Of a DNA stretch of 16,516 nt, positions 6,573 through 14,469 are shown piece after piece. Source of the DNA: Pollutimonas sp036675955 (GTDB taxonomy: Bacteria; Pseudomonadota; Gammaproteobacteria; Burkholderiales; Burkholderiaceae_B). Each line of letters starts with the position of its first letter. The first letter of the stretch is position 1. Both the position numbers and the translations under genes were made by a program. The notes below the pieces were generated by a model. It had not been told where the DNA came from, searched no databases, and saw only the letters and a program-made list of their open reading frames with translations. Location: positions 1 to 16,516 of the forward strand of contig JAKFDW010000035.1 of assembly GCA_036675955.1 (NCBI GenBank), in the 5' to 3' direction.

Positions 6573-8261
6573 CTATTTAAACGCCGCACCCGGGTCTGGT
6601 GCGTCACCGAAACTGGAGCCGGAATCGTAGGAATCGGACCCATAGGCGTTTTCGGTACCGAAATTGATTGTGGCCGGGTCAACCACCACTGCGTTGTCTT
6701 TATAGTGCGTCACCATGCCCGGGAAAAGCATGACCGCGGCAACCATGGCAATCTGGATGCAAATGAACGGCACAGAACCCCAGTATATTTGACCGGAGGT
6801 GACTTTGGGAATGAGCTTACCCGTAACGCGATCGTGATAGTCGTCTTTGGGCGCCACGGAACGAAGATAAAACAGGGCAAAGCCAAACGGCGGGTGCATG
6901 AACGACGTTTGCATATTGACGGCAAGCAACACGCCAAACCAGATCAGGTCTATGCCCATTTTATCGGCAACGGGACCAAGCAATGGAATAATGATAAAGG
7001 CCAGCTCGAAAAAGTCGAGGAAGAACGCCAGGAAAAAAGTGAGAAGGCTTACAACGATAAGAAAGCCCCATTCGCCACCGGGCAAACCGCTTAGCAAGTG
7101 CTCTACCCAGATATCGCCGTTTACGCCCCGAAAGCTGAGGCTGAACACCGTGGATCCCACCAGGATGAACACCACGAAGCAGGACAGCTTGGTCGTGGTA
7201 TCCATGGCCTGCTTGAGCAGGGCGAAAGAGAACCGGCCCCGGGAGACCGCCATTATCAAAGCGCCCACGGCGCCCATTGCGCCACCTTCGGTGGGCGTAG
7301 CGACGCCGATGAAAATGGTGCCCAACACCAGGAAGATAAGGAAAAGCGGCGGAATCATCACGAACGTGACGCGTTCGGCGATTTCCGAGAGCAAGCCCAG
7401 ACGGAGCACCTTGTTCACCAGCGCGATAGCCAGCGCAGTAAGGCCCCAGCCCATCAGGTAGATAACTACACGCTCGTCGACCGGCACCTGGGTGTGATCG
7501 CTGAAATAATACCCTGCCCCGAAATAGGAAACAGTGGTGGCGATGATGGTGAGAATACCGAGCGAGCGCAGGCCGCGGCTGCCGTCAGGCTTGACGTAGA
7601 TGCGAGCCTCTTCGGGCAAGGCCGGCGCGCTGGAGGGCTTGAGCAGTGAAAGAATAACGACATAGCCGATGTACGACAAGGCGAGCAGCATGCCCGGTAT
7701 CATGGCGCCACGATACATATCGCCGATGGACCGGCCGAGCTGGTCTGCCAGGATGATGAGCACCAACGACGGCGGGATAATTTGCGACAAGGTGCCCGAG
7801 GCCGCGATGACGCCGGTGGCCAGGCGCCTGTCATAGCCATAGCGCAACATGATGGGCAGCGAAATAAGCCCCATCGAGATGACCGAGGCCGACACCACGC
7901 CAGTGGTGGCTGCCAGCATGGCGCCAACCAGGACAACGGCAATGGCCAGTCCGCCACGGATGGGCCCGAACAACTGGCCTACGGTTTCAAGGAGGTCTTC
8001 CGCCATTCCGGAGCGTTCGAGGATCAGGCCCATGAGCGTGAAGAACGGCACGGCCAGCAGGGTATCGTTGGCAACAATGCCGAATACCCGCTGCGGCAAG
8101 GCCTGGAACAAGGCTGGCTGCATCAATCCGAGATCGATGGCTACAAGGCCGTAGAGTATGCCGTTGGCAGCCAGAGAAAAAGCAACAGGAAAGCCCAGCA
8201 ACAAGAACACGATCAGGTTGATGAACATGATCGGAGCCAGATTATCGACAAAAAACTCCAT
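6573..8261 (-). CDS. dctM: TRAP transporter large permease subunit (DctM)
   Basis: This is the large membrane subunit of a tripartite ATP-independent periplasmic transporter, the channel-forming part of a sodium-driven uptake system for carboxylate-type solutes. Diagnostic segments are VPFFTLMGLILERSGMAEDL (71-90), GTLSQIIPPSLVLIILADQLG (156-176), ATPTEGGAMGAVGA (321-334) and TSFMHPPFGFALFYLRS (452-468). At 562 residues it is about 130 longer than the common 430-residue DctM. The extra length is a middle region of about 205-300 with added hydrophobic segments and a hydrophilic C-terminal tail of about 45 residues, so it belongs with the long-M TRAP types. It starts 2 nt after dctQ and ends 13 nt before trpF. 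No substrate-binding DctP gene is present in the window, so the substrate is unknown. Confidence 0.93.
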   Translation of the reverse strand: MEFFVDNLAPIMFINLIVFLLLGFPVAFSLAANGILYGLVAIDLGLMQPALFQALPQRVFGIVANDTLLAVPFFTLMGLILERSGMAEDLLETVGQLFGPIRGGLAIAVVLVGAMLAATTGVVSASVISMGLISLPIMLRYGYDRRLATGVIAASGTLSQIIPPSLVLIILADQLGRSIGDMYRGAMIPGMLLALSYIGYVVILSLLKPSSAPALPEEARIYVKPDGSRGLRSLGILTIIATTVSYFGAGYYFSDHTQVPVDERVVIYLMGWGLTALAIALVNKVLRLGLLSEIAERVTFVMIPPLFLIFLVLGTIFIGVATPTEGGAMGAVGALIMAVSRGRFSFALLKQAMDTTTKLSCFVVFILVGSTVFSLSFRGVNGDIWVEHLLSGLPGGEWGFLIVVSLLTFFLAFFLDFFELAFIIIPLLGPVADKMGIDLIWFGVLLAVNMQTSFMHPPFGFALFYLRSVAPKDDYHDRVTGKLIPKVTSGQIYWGSVPFICIQIAMVAAVMLFPGMVTHYKDNAVVVDPATINFGTENAYGSDSYDSGSSFGDAPDPGAAFK

Positions 8262-8263
8262 GA

Positions 8264-8893
8264 TTAGCGGCCTTTTCCTGTTGGTATGTTTTGTTCTGCC
8301 GGGGCCACTTCCTGTTCGGCCAGTTGCCGGATTTCATCGGCCAGTTGTTCTTCCGCACTTTTCCCCTTGGGCCTGGCGGTCGGGTCCGGACAATCTCCCC
8401 TTAGAAAGCCGACGCATTTAACAAGGTGCGAGAATCCGGCCAGTATCAGTAAACCGAAGCCTATCGGTATCAGCAACTTTGCGGGCCAGCGGATCAGGCC
8501 ACCGGTATTGGACGACTGCTCGTTCAATACCAGAGACTCGTAGAAAAACGGCAGGGAAAGCCAAAAAATGAGAACGCATGCGGGAAACAGGAAAAACACC
8601 ACCCCGAAAATTTCGATCAGTATCTGTGTGCGTTTGGAGAATTTTTGTGACAGCACATCGACCCGCACGTGTTCATTGCGCAAGAACGTATACCCGGCCG
8701 CCAACAGAAAAATTGCTCCGAACAAATACCATTGCAGCTCAAGCCATGCGTTGGAACTGACATTGAAGACCTTGCGTATGACGGCGTTTGTCGCGCTGAC
8801 CAGAACGACTACGAGCGTAAGCCAGATAACGGCCTGCCCCACCTTCACATTCAAGGTGTCTATTAACTTGGATAAAGTCAGAAAGAATTTCAT
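8264..8893 (-). CDS. dctQ: TRAP transporter small permease subunit (DctQ)
   Basis: The 209-residue protein is the small membrane subunit of the same TRAP transporter. It has four predicted membrane helices (about 17-40, 50-70, 88-112 and 140-163) and the family signature AWLELQWYLFGAIFLLAAGY followed by NEHVRVDVLSQ (49-83). The C-terminal 45 residues are hydrophilic and charged (EEQLADEIRQLAEQE), probably cytoplasmic and helical. DctQ pairs with DctM and together they receive solute from a periplasmic binding protein. The TAA stop lies 2 nt before the dctM ATG, and an AGGAAAAGG that can serve dctM is inside the dctQ 3' end. The dctQ start itself has only a weak ribosome site. It is the first gene of the dctQ-dctM-trpF-kynU-MFS run. 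Confidence 0.9.
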   Translation of the reverse strand: MKFFLTLSKLIDTLNVKVGQAVIWLTLVVVLVSATNAVIRKVFNVSSNAWLELQWYLFGAIFLLAAGYTFLRNEHVRVDVLSQKFSKRTQILIEIFGVVFFLFPACVLIFWLSLPFFYESLVLNEQSSNTGGLIRWPAKLLIPIGFGLLILAGFSHLVKCVGFLRGDCPDPTARPKGKSAEEQLADEIRQLAEQEVAPAEQNIPTGKGR

Positions 8894-9051
8894 GAGCTCG
8901 ACTCGGGAGGGGTAACGGCAACCTCTGATTTAACTGTGCTGATGCCGGTTGGCCGGCCAAAAGCTGACAAGTATAGACCATGTATTGCTAACGGAAACGG
9001 GACGAATTTTATACGATCCGACCTTTTCCCGATCTCGGTATATGCCCAGGG
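8894..9051 (-). promoter_or_regulatory. truA-dctQ gap with candidate promoter elements and a 12-bp palindrome
   Basis: This 158-nt gap splits the housekeeping run from the TRAP-trpF-kynU run. On the minus strand two -10-like boxes are visible: TATAAAAT (9006-9013) and TATACT (8970-8975). Neither has a good -35; the best for the second is TTTCCG at 16 nt. A perfect palindrome, TTGGCCGGCCAA, lies at 8949-8960 just downstream of the second box, where an operator could sit. No clear terminator for truA is seen, so read-through cannot be excluded. Confidence 0.3.
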
Positions 9052-9864
9052 TCAACAGCCCGGCAGCCTGAAGCCCATGTGCGAAAAAACAGCTGCGCGC
9101 CCCGAAATGTCGGGCAGTCCGAACTCGCATGGATAGTCCACCTTGGCCAGGTATAGGCCGTCGGGGGAAAAAGTAGGCGCTGCCAGGCGGCGATCTCGCT
9201 GCATAAGCAGCTCGGTCATCCAGGAGGCATCTTTTCGTCCCTGCCCTACATACAGGATTGCACCCATCAGGTTTCGCACCATGTGATGCAGAAAGGCATT
9301 GGCCTTGAAGGTGAACAGGAAAAAATCGTCGTACTGTTCTATGTCCAGTGCCTGCAACGTCCGGACTGGACTGGCTGCCTGGCACTGGGATGAACGAAAG
9401 CAGCTGAAATCATGTTCGCCCACGAGCAAACGCGCCGCTGCGCGCATGGGCTCGAGCTCTAGAGCATGGTATACCCAGCCGGCGCGCCCATGCAGCATGG
9501 GCGACCGCACACGCGCGTTTCGTACTATATAAATATAGCTGCGGGACATGGCGGAAAACCGGGCATGAAAGCTGTCGGGCACTTCCCGCGCCCACTGGAC
9601 GGCAATGCTGTCCGGAAGCAAAGCGTTAAGGCCGCGCACCCATGATTCCATGCGCCGTTCGACTCCGGTATCGATGTGTACGACCTGGCCCAACCCATGC
9701 ACGCCGGTGTCCGTACGGCCCGCACAAATGGTCCCGACCGTTTCAGCCAGGAATGTGTGAAGTGCGGCCTCGAGGCGATCCTGGACCGTACAGCCGTTGG
9801 GTTGAGTTTGCCAGCCTTGCCAGAATGAACCATCGTAGGCAAGGCCAAGTGCCATGCGCGGCAT
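9052..9864 (-). CDS. truA: tRNA pseudouridine synthase A
   Basis: TruA isomerises uridines 38-40 in the anticodon stem-loop of tRNAs in the cytosol. The 270-residue protein has the expected length. It shows the N-terminal LGLAYDGSFWQGWQ, the catalytic motif AGRTDTGVHGLGQ with nucleophile Asp52 (Asp60 in E. coli), RSYIYIVRN, HDFSCFRSS, and the C-terminal ANAFLHHMVRNLMGAILYVGQG. The ATG at 9862-9864 lies 5 nt after the fimV stop; a second in-frame ATG at 9853-9855 is a possible start. In this order truA commonly precedes trpF; here 158 nt and two transporter genes separate them. Confidence 0.96.
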   Translation of the reverse strand: MPRMALGLAYDGSFWQGWQTQPNGCTVQDRLEAALHTFLAETVGTICAGRTDTGVHGLGQVVHIDTGVERRMESWVRGLNALLPDSIAVQWAREVPDSFHARFSAMSRSYIYIVRNARVRSPMLHGRAGWVYHALELEPMRAAARLLVGEHDFSCFRSSQCQAASPVRTLQALDIEQYDDFFLFTFKANAFLHHMVRNLMGAILYVGQGRKDASWMTELLMQRDRRLAAPTFSPDGLYLAKVDYPCEFGLPDISGRAAVFSHMGFRLPGC

Positions 9865-9869
9865 GGTGT

Positions 9870-12128
9870 TTAGCGCCTGCGGGTCGTTGAATCGTCCGGT
9901 GTCGACTGTTCGAGGTCCAGATTGATCTGGTCGAGTTTCTCCTTGACCATTGCTTCCGTTACGAGACCGCCATGATCATCGCCGCTGTGCGCGTTCGCCC
10001 GGCGCAATAGCCAGGCGATGATGAGCACTACCAATGCCAGCAGGCCCGTAATGACCCCCAGCATATGTTCTTGAATCCACGACACGGTTTGTTCTGCCTT
10101 GCTTGAAATAGGTTCTGCCACGCCGTCCGATCCATTGGAGCCGGAAGCAGACGACTTATCGACTGTACTGTTGTTTGGGTTGTTGTTTCGGTTGTTGCCG
10201 GTTGTGGCGTTGGTTGCAGCTTGCCCGGGCGACGTTGCGGCCTTCGATGCAGGCGAGACAGCAGCATTGGGCGCGGCACTGCCGTCGCGCGACGCAGCAG
10301 CCGGTTGAGCGGCGTTGCTTGGGCTAGTGTCTTGCTTCACACCTGACTCAGTGCCTCGGTCCGTTCCTCGGTCCGTTCCTCGGTCCGTTCCTCGGTCCGT
10401 TCCTTGGTCCGTTCCTTGGTCCGTTCCTTGGCCTGTTCCTTGGCCTGTTCCTTGGTCCGTTCCCTGGCCTGTTCCCTGGCTTGTTCCCTGGCTTGTTCCT
10501 TGGCTTGTTCCTTGGCTTGTTCCTTGGCTTGTTCCTTGGCTTGTTCCTTGGCCAGTGCCTTCGCCCGAGCCGGAGCTTGTATCCGGATTCGAACCGGTGC
10601 CCTGGCCCGGATCGGTGTTGCCTGCAGCCGGCGTGCCATTCTTTGCTGCAGTGTCTGTGGAATTGGCGCCGCCACTCACCTGATTCGAGCCCGCTGCGCT
10701 ACCGGTACCGGAGGCCATGCCGGCAGCCGCTACGGCGGCAGCATCAGACTTTCCAGTTCCATCGTGGCCGGAATCGCTCGAGGTAGTGCTGCCGCTTGCA
10801 CCGACGCCATCCGCTATGGGGCCCGAGCCGGAACCCTGAGGCGTCTTGGCGCCAGCGCCCATGCCGACCCCATTATCGGTAGCGGGCGCCCCTCCGGTAA
10901 CGGTCCCGTCCCCAGTTCCGTTGCTGCTGCCGGCCGGGCCGCGGCCGGCCGAACTTCCGGCGCTGCCGGCACGTTCAGCGCTTAGTCCCGCTATGCTGGG
11001 CAAGGTTATGCCCAGCCCCTTGGCCCCGTCGACCAACAAATCGGCGGCTGCCTCGCCCTGGGCCAGCAAAGCCTGGTTAAGATCCTTGACGTTCTGCTCG
11101 AGTTGAGACACGCGTGCTTCGGAATCTTGGATGCCTTTTTTTGTGGCAAGACGGTCGTCCGCAAGCACATCGGCCGATGGCCGCGACCCAGAGGCGTCAT
11201 TGCTTGCTGCGGAGCCATTTCCGTTGGTCTGGGCGCGGCTGCCACCATTTGCGCCTTCCGCGGCAGCCGAGGGGGCTGGGCTTCCGGACAAACGGAGTTG
11301 ATCGCGTGGAGCCCCGTCACGTTGGGAATCATCGGGCGTGCTCTCCGCAGAAACAACACCTTTGGCCGCACTGTCTTCCTGCCCGACAACAACGCCCTGC
11401 CCTGCCAGGCGCTGGCGATACAAAGCAAAAGCTTGCGCCTGCTTCTGGAAGATGCGTCGCGCCTCCCGGTCGGAGATGGCGGTAAGTTGCGCCATGCCGG
11501 GCATGGAGAGTGTGGAACCGGCCTTGACCAGGTTCAGGTTATTTTCAATGAACGCTTTGGGATTTGCGCGCTGGAGCGCAACCATCATCTGGTAGACAGT
11601 AACGCCCGGCACGGCGTGGCGCTGGGCTATGGCAAACATGGTGTCGCCCTGCCGCACGCGTATGGAGCGCGACACCCCGGTTTGCGCCATGGCGCTGGAA
11701 TGCGTCAGCAGACTGACTTGATAGCGCTGCTGGCCCGATGCCGTGCGCACATCAAGCAGAAGGTCGGCTACCGGCTTGTCGAAAGGTTGGGTGGAGCGCA
11801 CCTGTATGACTTTGCTGCCGGCGGTGTAACCATCGGCAAGTTTCGCTTTCAGCGTGCCTAGGTCGACCGGCGGCGTCAGGCCAGCCTGCGCCCATGCCGC
11901 GGCAGGAGCCAGGCTGACCTGGAGTGAACGCATATCGTCGGCGGTGAGTTGCTTGACCGGTACGTCGATGCGTAACGGTTGACCCAGCGCCGATATGATC
12001 CGCGAATGCCCGAAGCTGGCTCCGTGTGCCGTTGAGCACGCCAGCAATGCCGCCGCCAGCGCCCCGATGAGAGGCTTGATACTCAATACTGCAGAAGCAG
12101 ACGACGACACACGACGGGACATAGGCAT
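9870..12128 (-). CDS. fimV: FimV-like LysM-domain envelope protein with tetrapeptide repeats
   Basis: This 752-residue protein resembles FimV/TspA, an inner-membrane protein with a periplasmic peptidoglycan-binding part that acts in pilus assembly and polar organisation in other bacteria. A signal-peptide-like helix (17-32) has a likely cleavage after Gly36. The FimV N-terminal motif follows (FGHSRIISALGQPLRIDVPV, 39-58). A LysM domain spans about 156-210 (IRVRQGDTMFAIAQRH). A coiled-coil segment at about 330-360 (ARVSQLEQNVKDLNQAL) is next. A long Gly/Ser/Asn/Thr-rich linker runs to about 680 and holds 18 GTxx tetrapeptides at 524-595. A single membrane helix is at 691-708, followed by a short tail of about 44 residues. 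The TPR-bearing cytoplasmic part of larger FimV proteins is absent. It starts 2 nt after the asd stop. Position between asd and truA supports the call. Confidence 0.88.
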   Translation of the reverse strand: MPMSRRVSSSASAVLSIKPLIGALAAALLACSTAHGASFGHSRIISALGQPLRIDVPVKQLTADDMRSLQVSLAPAAAWAQAGLTPPVDLGTLKAKLADGYTAGSKVIQVRSTQPFDKPVADLLLDVRTASGQQRYQVSLLTHSSAMAQTGVSRSIRVRQGDTMFAIAQRHAVPGVTVYQMMVALQRANPKAFIENNLNLVKAGSTLSMPGMAQLTAISDREARRIFQKQAQAFALYRQRLAGQGVVVGQEDSAAKGVVSAESTPDDSQRDGAPRDQLRLSGSPAPSAAAEGANGGSRAQTNGNGSAASNDASGSRPSADVLADDRLATKKGIQDSEARVSQLEQNVKDLNQALLAQGEAAADLLVDGAKGLGITLPSIAGLSAERAGSAGSSAGRGPAGSSNGTGDGTVTGGAPATDNGVGMGAGAKTPQGSGSGPIADGVGASGSTTSSDSGHDGTGKSDAAAVAAAGMASGTGSAAGSNQVSGGANSTDTAAKNGTPAAGNTDPGQGTGSNPDTSSGSGEGTGQGTSQGTSQGTSQGTSQGTSQGTSQGTGQGTDQGTGQGTGQGTDQGTDQGTDRGTDRGTDRGTDRGTESGVKQDTSPSNAAQPAAASRDGSAAPNAAVSPASKAATSPGQAATNATTGNNRNNNPNNSTVDKSSASGSNGSDGVAEPISSKAEQTVSWIQEHMLGVITGLLALVVLIIAWLLRRANAHSGDDHGGLVTEAMVKEKLDQINLDLEQSTPDDSTTRRR
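10344..10559 (-). repeat. In-frame 12-bp tandem repeat, 18 units, within fimV
   Basis: Eighteen consecutive 12-nt units encode tetrapeptides of the form GTxx. In protein order these are GTGQ, six GTSQ, GTGQ, GTDQ, two GTGQ, two GTDQ, four GTDR and GTES. The six GTSQ units and the four GTDR units are nearly identical in DNA, which points to recent unit duplication. A 12-bp unit keeps the frame when copies are gained or lost, so length polymorphism without loss of the protein is expected. Confidence 0.95.
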
Positions 12129-12130
12129 TT

Positions 12131-13261
12131 TTATAGTTCACCCAGAGTAATTCGCAACATTCGGCGCAGCGGTTCGGCCGCCCCCCATAATAGCTGATCT
12201 CCTACGGTAAAAGCGCTTAGATATTCCTGGCCCATTGACATTTTGCGCAAACGACCGACAGGAATATCCAGCGTGCCGGTAACTGCGACGGGAGTCAACT
12301 GCTGCATAGTGAGATCGCGTTCGTTGGGCACAACCTTTGCCCACTTTGAGCCTTCCCTGAGCATGTCCGAGATCTCGTCCAGCGGTACATCGCGCTTGAG
12401 CTTGATGGTCAGGGCCTGGCTATGGCAGCGCATGGCGCCGATCCGCACGCATAAACCATCGATAGGGATGGCAGGCGTACCGAACGCCGCGCCGCGACCA
12501 AGAATCTTGTTGGTCTCGGCCTCTGCCTTCCATTCTTCGCGTGACATGCCGTTGCCCAAGTCCTTGTCGATCCAGGGAATAAGGTTGCCGCCAAGCGGCA
12601 CGCCGAACTGTTCGTGAGGAAGATTCGGATCTTGCTGCGCTTTGAGAACGCCGCGATCGATGTCGAGAATAGCCGACGCAGGATCATCGAGCTGGAGCTT
12701 GACAGCCGCGTTCAGCGCGCCGAACTGGGTGAGGAGTTCGCGCATATGCTGGGCGCCGCCGCCCGACGCCGCCTGATAGGTCATGCTGCTCATCCATTCG
12801 ATGAGGTCGTTGTTGAACAGGCCCGACAGACCCATAAGCATGCAACTGACCGTGCAATTGCCGCCGATGAAGTTCTTTACGCCACGTTGCAAGGCAGCAT
12901 CGATGACGGATCGATTGACCGGATCCAGCACAATGATGGCATCGTCGGCCATGCGCAAAGTGCTGGCCGCATCGATCCAGACGCCCGACCAGCCCGCGGC
13001 GCGCAGCTTGGGATACACCGCCGAAGTGTAGTCGCCACCCTGTGCGGTAAGGATGACGGGCAGTTTTTTAAGCGCTTCGATATCGTAGGCGTCTTGCAAC
13101 GGACCCGCGCCGTCGGCCCATGCCGGAGCCCGCCCACCCGCATTGCTGGTCGAGAAAAACACCGGTTCGAAGAGGGAAAAATCGTTCTCGTCGCGCATGC
13201 GCTGCATGAGGACCGAACCCACCATGCCACGCCAGCCGACCAATCCAACTACTTGGTTCAT
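12131..13261 (-). CDS. asd: Aspartate-semialdehyde dehydrogenase
   Basis: Asd reduces aspartyl phosphate to aspartate semialdehyde with NADPH, the branch point to lysine, diaminopimelate, threonine and methionine. The 376 residues match the long Gram-negative form (about 367 in E. coli). Visible landmarks are the nucleotide-binding VGLVGWRGMVGSVLMQRM (5-22), FFSTSNAGG (35-43), FIGGNCTVSC with nucleophile Cys136, TYQAASGGGAQHMREL (161-176), and the acid/base His280 in RIGAMRCHSQALT. It starts 38 nt after the leuB stop and ends 2 nt before fimV. No strong Shine-Dalgarno is visible before the ATG at 13259-13261. No separate promoter stands out in the 38-nt gap, so it is probably transcribed with leuB. 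Confidence 0.97.
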   Translation of the reverse strand: MNQVVGLVGWRGMVGSVLMQRMRDENDFSLFEPVFFSTSNAGGRAPAWADGAGPLQDAYDIEALKKLPVILTAQGGDYTSAVYPKLRAAGWSGVWIDAASTLRMADDAIIVLDPVNRSVIDAALQRGVKNFIGGNCTVSCMLMGLSGLFNNDLIEWMSSMTYQAASGGGAQHMRELLTQFGALNAAVKLQLDDPASAILDIDRGVLKAQQDPNLPHEQFGVPLGGNLIPWIDKDLGNGMSREEWKAEAETNKILGRGAAFGTPAIPIDGLCVRIGAMRCHSQALTIKLKRDVPLDEISDMLREGSKWAKVVPNERDLTMQQLTPVAVTGTLDIPVGRLRKMSMGQEYLSAFTVGDQLLWGAAEPLRRMLRITLGEL

Positions 13262-13299
13262 GTTGCTGTCACTTTAAAAATAGAAATCAGTTTGAAATA

Positions 13300-14376
13300 C
13301 TAGTTTAATGCCTTGAGAACGGCGTCACCCATTTGCGTGGTCGTAACCTTGGTCATTCCGCTTTCATAGATGTCCGCGGTACGCAGGCCCTGCTCGAGAA
13401 CAGCCTGTACAGCCGCTTCGATACGGTCGGCCTGCCCGGCTTCGTTCAATGAATAGCGCAACAGCATGGCTGCCGACAATATCGTCGCCAAAGGATTGGC
13501 GATATTCTGGCCGGCAATGTCGGGCGCCGAGCCGTGGCTGGGCTCGTACAGTCCCTGGTTGGACGAGTTCAGCGAAGCCGAGGGCAACATGCCGATGGAT
13601 CCCGTGAGCATCGCCGCCTCATCGGAAAGAATATCGCCGAACAAATTACCGGTAACAATGACATCGAACGCCTTTGGCGCGCGAACGAGCTGCATGGCGG
13701 CGTTGTCGACGTACATATGGGACAGTTCGACATCGGAATACTCCGAGCCAACGGCAATCATGATGTCGCGCCAGAACTGAGACGTTTCAAGCACATTCGC
13801 CTTATCGACGCTGCACAATTTCTTGCCGCGTTTCCGGGCCGCCTGGAATGCCACATGTGCGATGCGGCGCACTTCGGATTCGGCGTAATGCATGGTATCG
13901 AAGCCCTGGCGTTCGCCCTTGTAGGGGCCGTCTTCCACCTGCCGCACGCCGCGAGGCTGACCGAAATAAATATCGCCGGTAAGTTCCCGCACGATAAGAA
14001 TATCCAGGCCAGAGACGACCTCAGGCTTGAGCGACGAGGCGTTGGCCAACTGCGGATACAAAATTGCCGGACGCAGATTGGCGAACAAACCCAAAGCCTT
14101 GCGCAAGCCAAGTATGGCTTGCTCAGGCCGCAACTCGCGCGCCAGAGAGTCGTACTTCCAGTCACCCACGGCGCCGAAAAGAATGGCGGCGGAATTCCTG
14201 GCCAAGTCCAGCGTGGCGGGTGGCAAGGGATGTCCGTGGGCGTCGAAAGCGGCGCCACCGACGGGGGCGGTTTGCAAGTCCAGGTCCAGGCCCAGGGCGG
14301 TCAGCACCCGCACAGCCTGCTCGGTAATTTCGGTGCCGATTCCATCGCCCGGCAGTACAGCAATCTTGTGACTCAT
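13300..14376 (-). CDS. leuB: 3-isopropylmalate dehydrogenase
   Basis: LeuB oxidises and decarboxylates 3-isopropylmalate to 2-ketoisocaproate with NAD+, the third step of leucine synthesis after LeuA and LeuCD. The 358-residue length is normal. Key residues are in place: Arg92 and Arg102 in LRKALGLFANLRP, Arg130 and Tyr137 in VRELTGDIYFGQPRG, Lys192 in DKANVLETS, and the metal-binding Asp224, Asp248 and Asp252 in YVDNAAMQL and NLFGDILSDEAAML. The NAD-specific GSAPDIAG motif follows in the C-terminal third. It lies 93 nt after leuD, a gap that contains a stable hairpin. GGGA about 8 nt before the ATG is the only ribosome site seen. Confidence 0.97.
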   Translation of the reverse strand: MSHKIAVLPGDGIGTEITEQAVRVLTALGLDLDLQTAPVGGAAFDAHGHPLPPATLDLARNSAAILFGAVGDWKYDSLARELRPEQAILGLRKALGLFANLRPAILYPQLANASSLKPEVVSGLDILIVRELTGDIYFGQPRGVRQVEDGPYKGERQGFDTMHYAESEVRRIAHVAFQAARKRGKKLCSVDKANVLETSQFWRDIMIAVGSEYSDVELSHMYVDNAAMQLVRAPKAFDVIVTGNLFGDILSDEAAMLTGSIGMLPSASLNSSNQGLYEPSHGSAPDIAGQNIANPLATILSAAMLLRYSLNEAGQADRIEAAVQAVLEQGLRTADIYESGMTKVTTTQMGDAVLKALN

Positions 14377-14415
14377 TATTTTTCCCGAATGAATTTGTGG
14401 TTCACATACAACAGA

Positions 14416-14439
14416 AAGGGCTGCGTCGCCGCGGCCCTT
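14416..14439 (-). other. Intergenic hairpin between leuD and leuB
   Basis: A 10-bp stem with a 4-nt loop (14416-14425 / 14430-14439, one G-T pair) lies in the 93-nt gap between leuD and leuB. On the minus strand it is followed by only TTTC, so it is a poor intrinsic terminator. It may act as a 3'-end stabiliser, a processing site or a partial terminator that lowers leuB expression relative to leuCD. Its function is inferred. Confidence 0.45.
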
Positions 14440-14469
14440 GTCTTGGATCAGCCTGCTATGGCAAACACT

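Noticed and set aside
6560..6682. Longer trpF start at 6682 giving 258 residues
   Set aside because: The extension lies wholly inside dctM, has no family similarity that I can see, and the ATG at 6559 has a strong ribosome site.
10344..10559. Regular repeat considered as a CRISPR array
   Set aside because: The period is 12 bp with no unique spacers and it is in frame with fimV.
10315..10985. Long plus-strand open frames (including Val-Pro-Trp/Ser-rich and Cys-Ser-Leu-Ala-rich repeats) opposite the fimV repeat
   Set aside because: A 12-bp unit without stop codons stays open in several frames. The minus-strand frame has signal peptide, LysM and membrane helix, so these are shadows.
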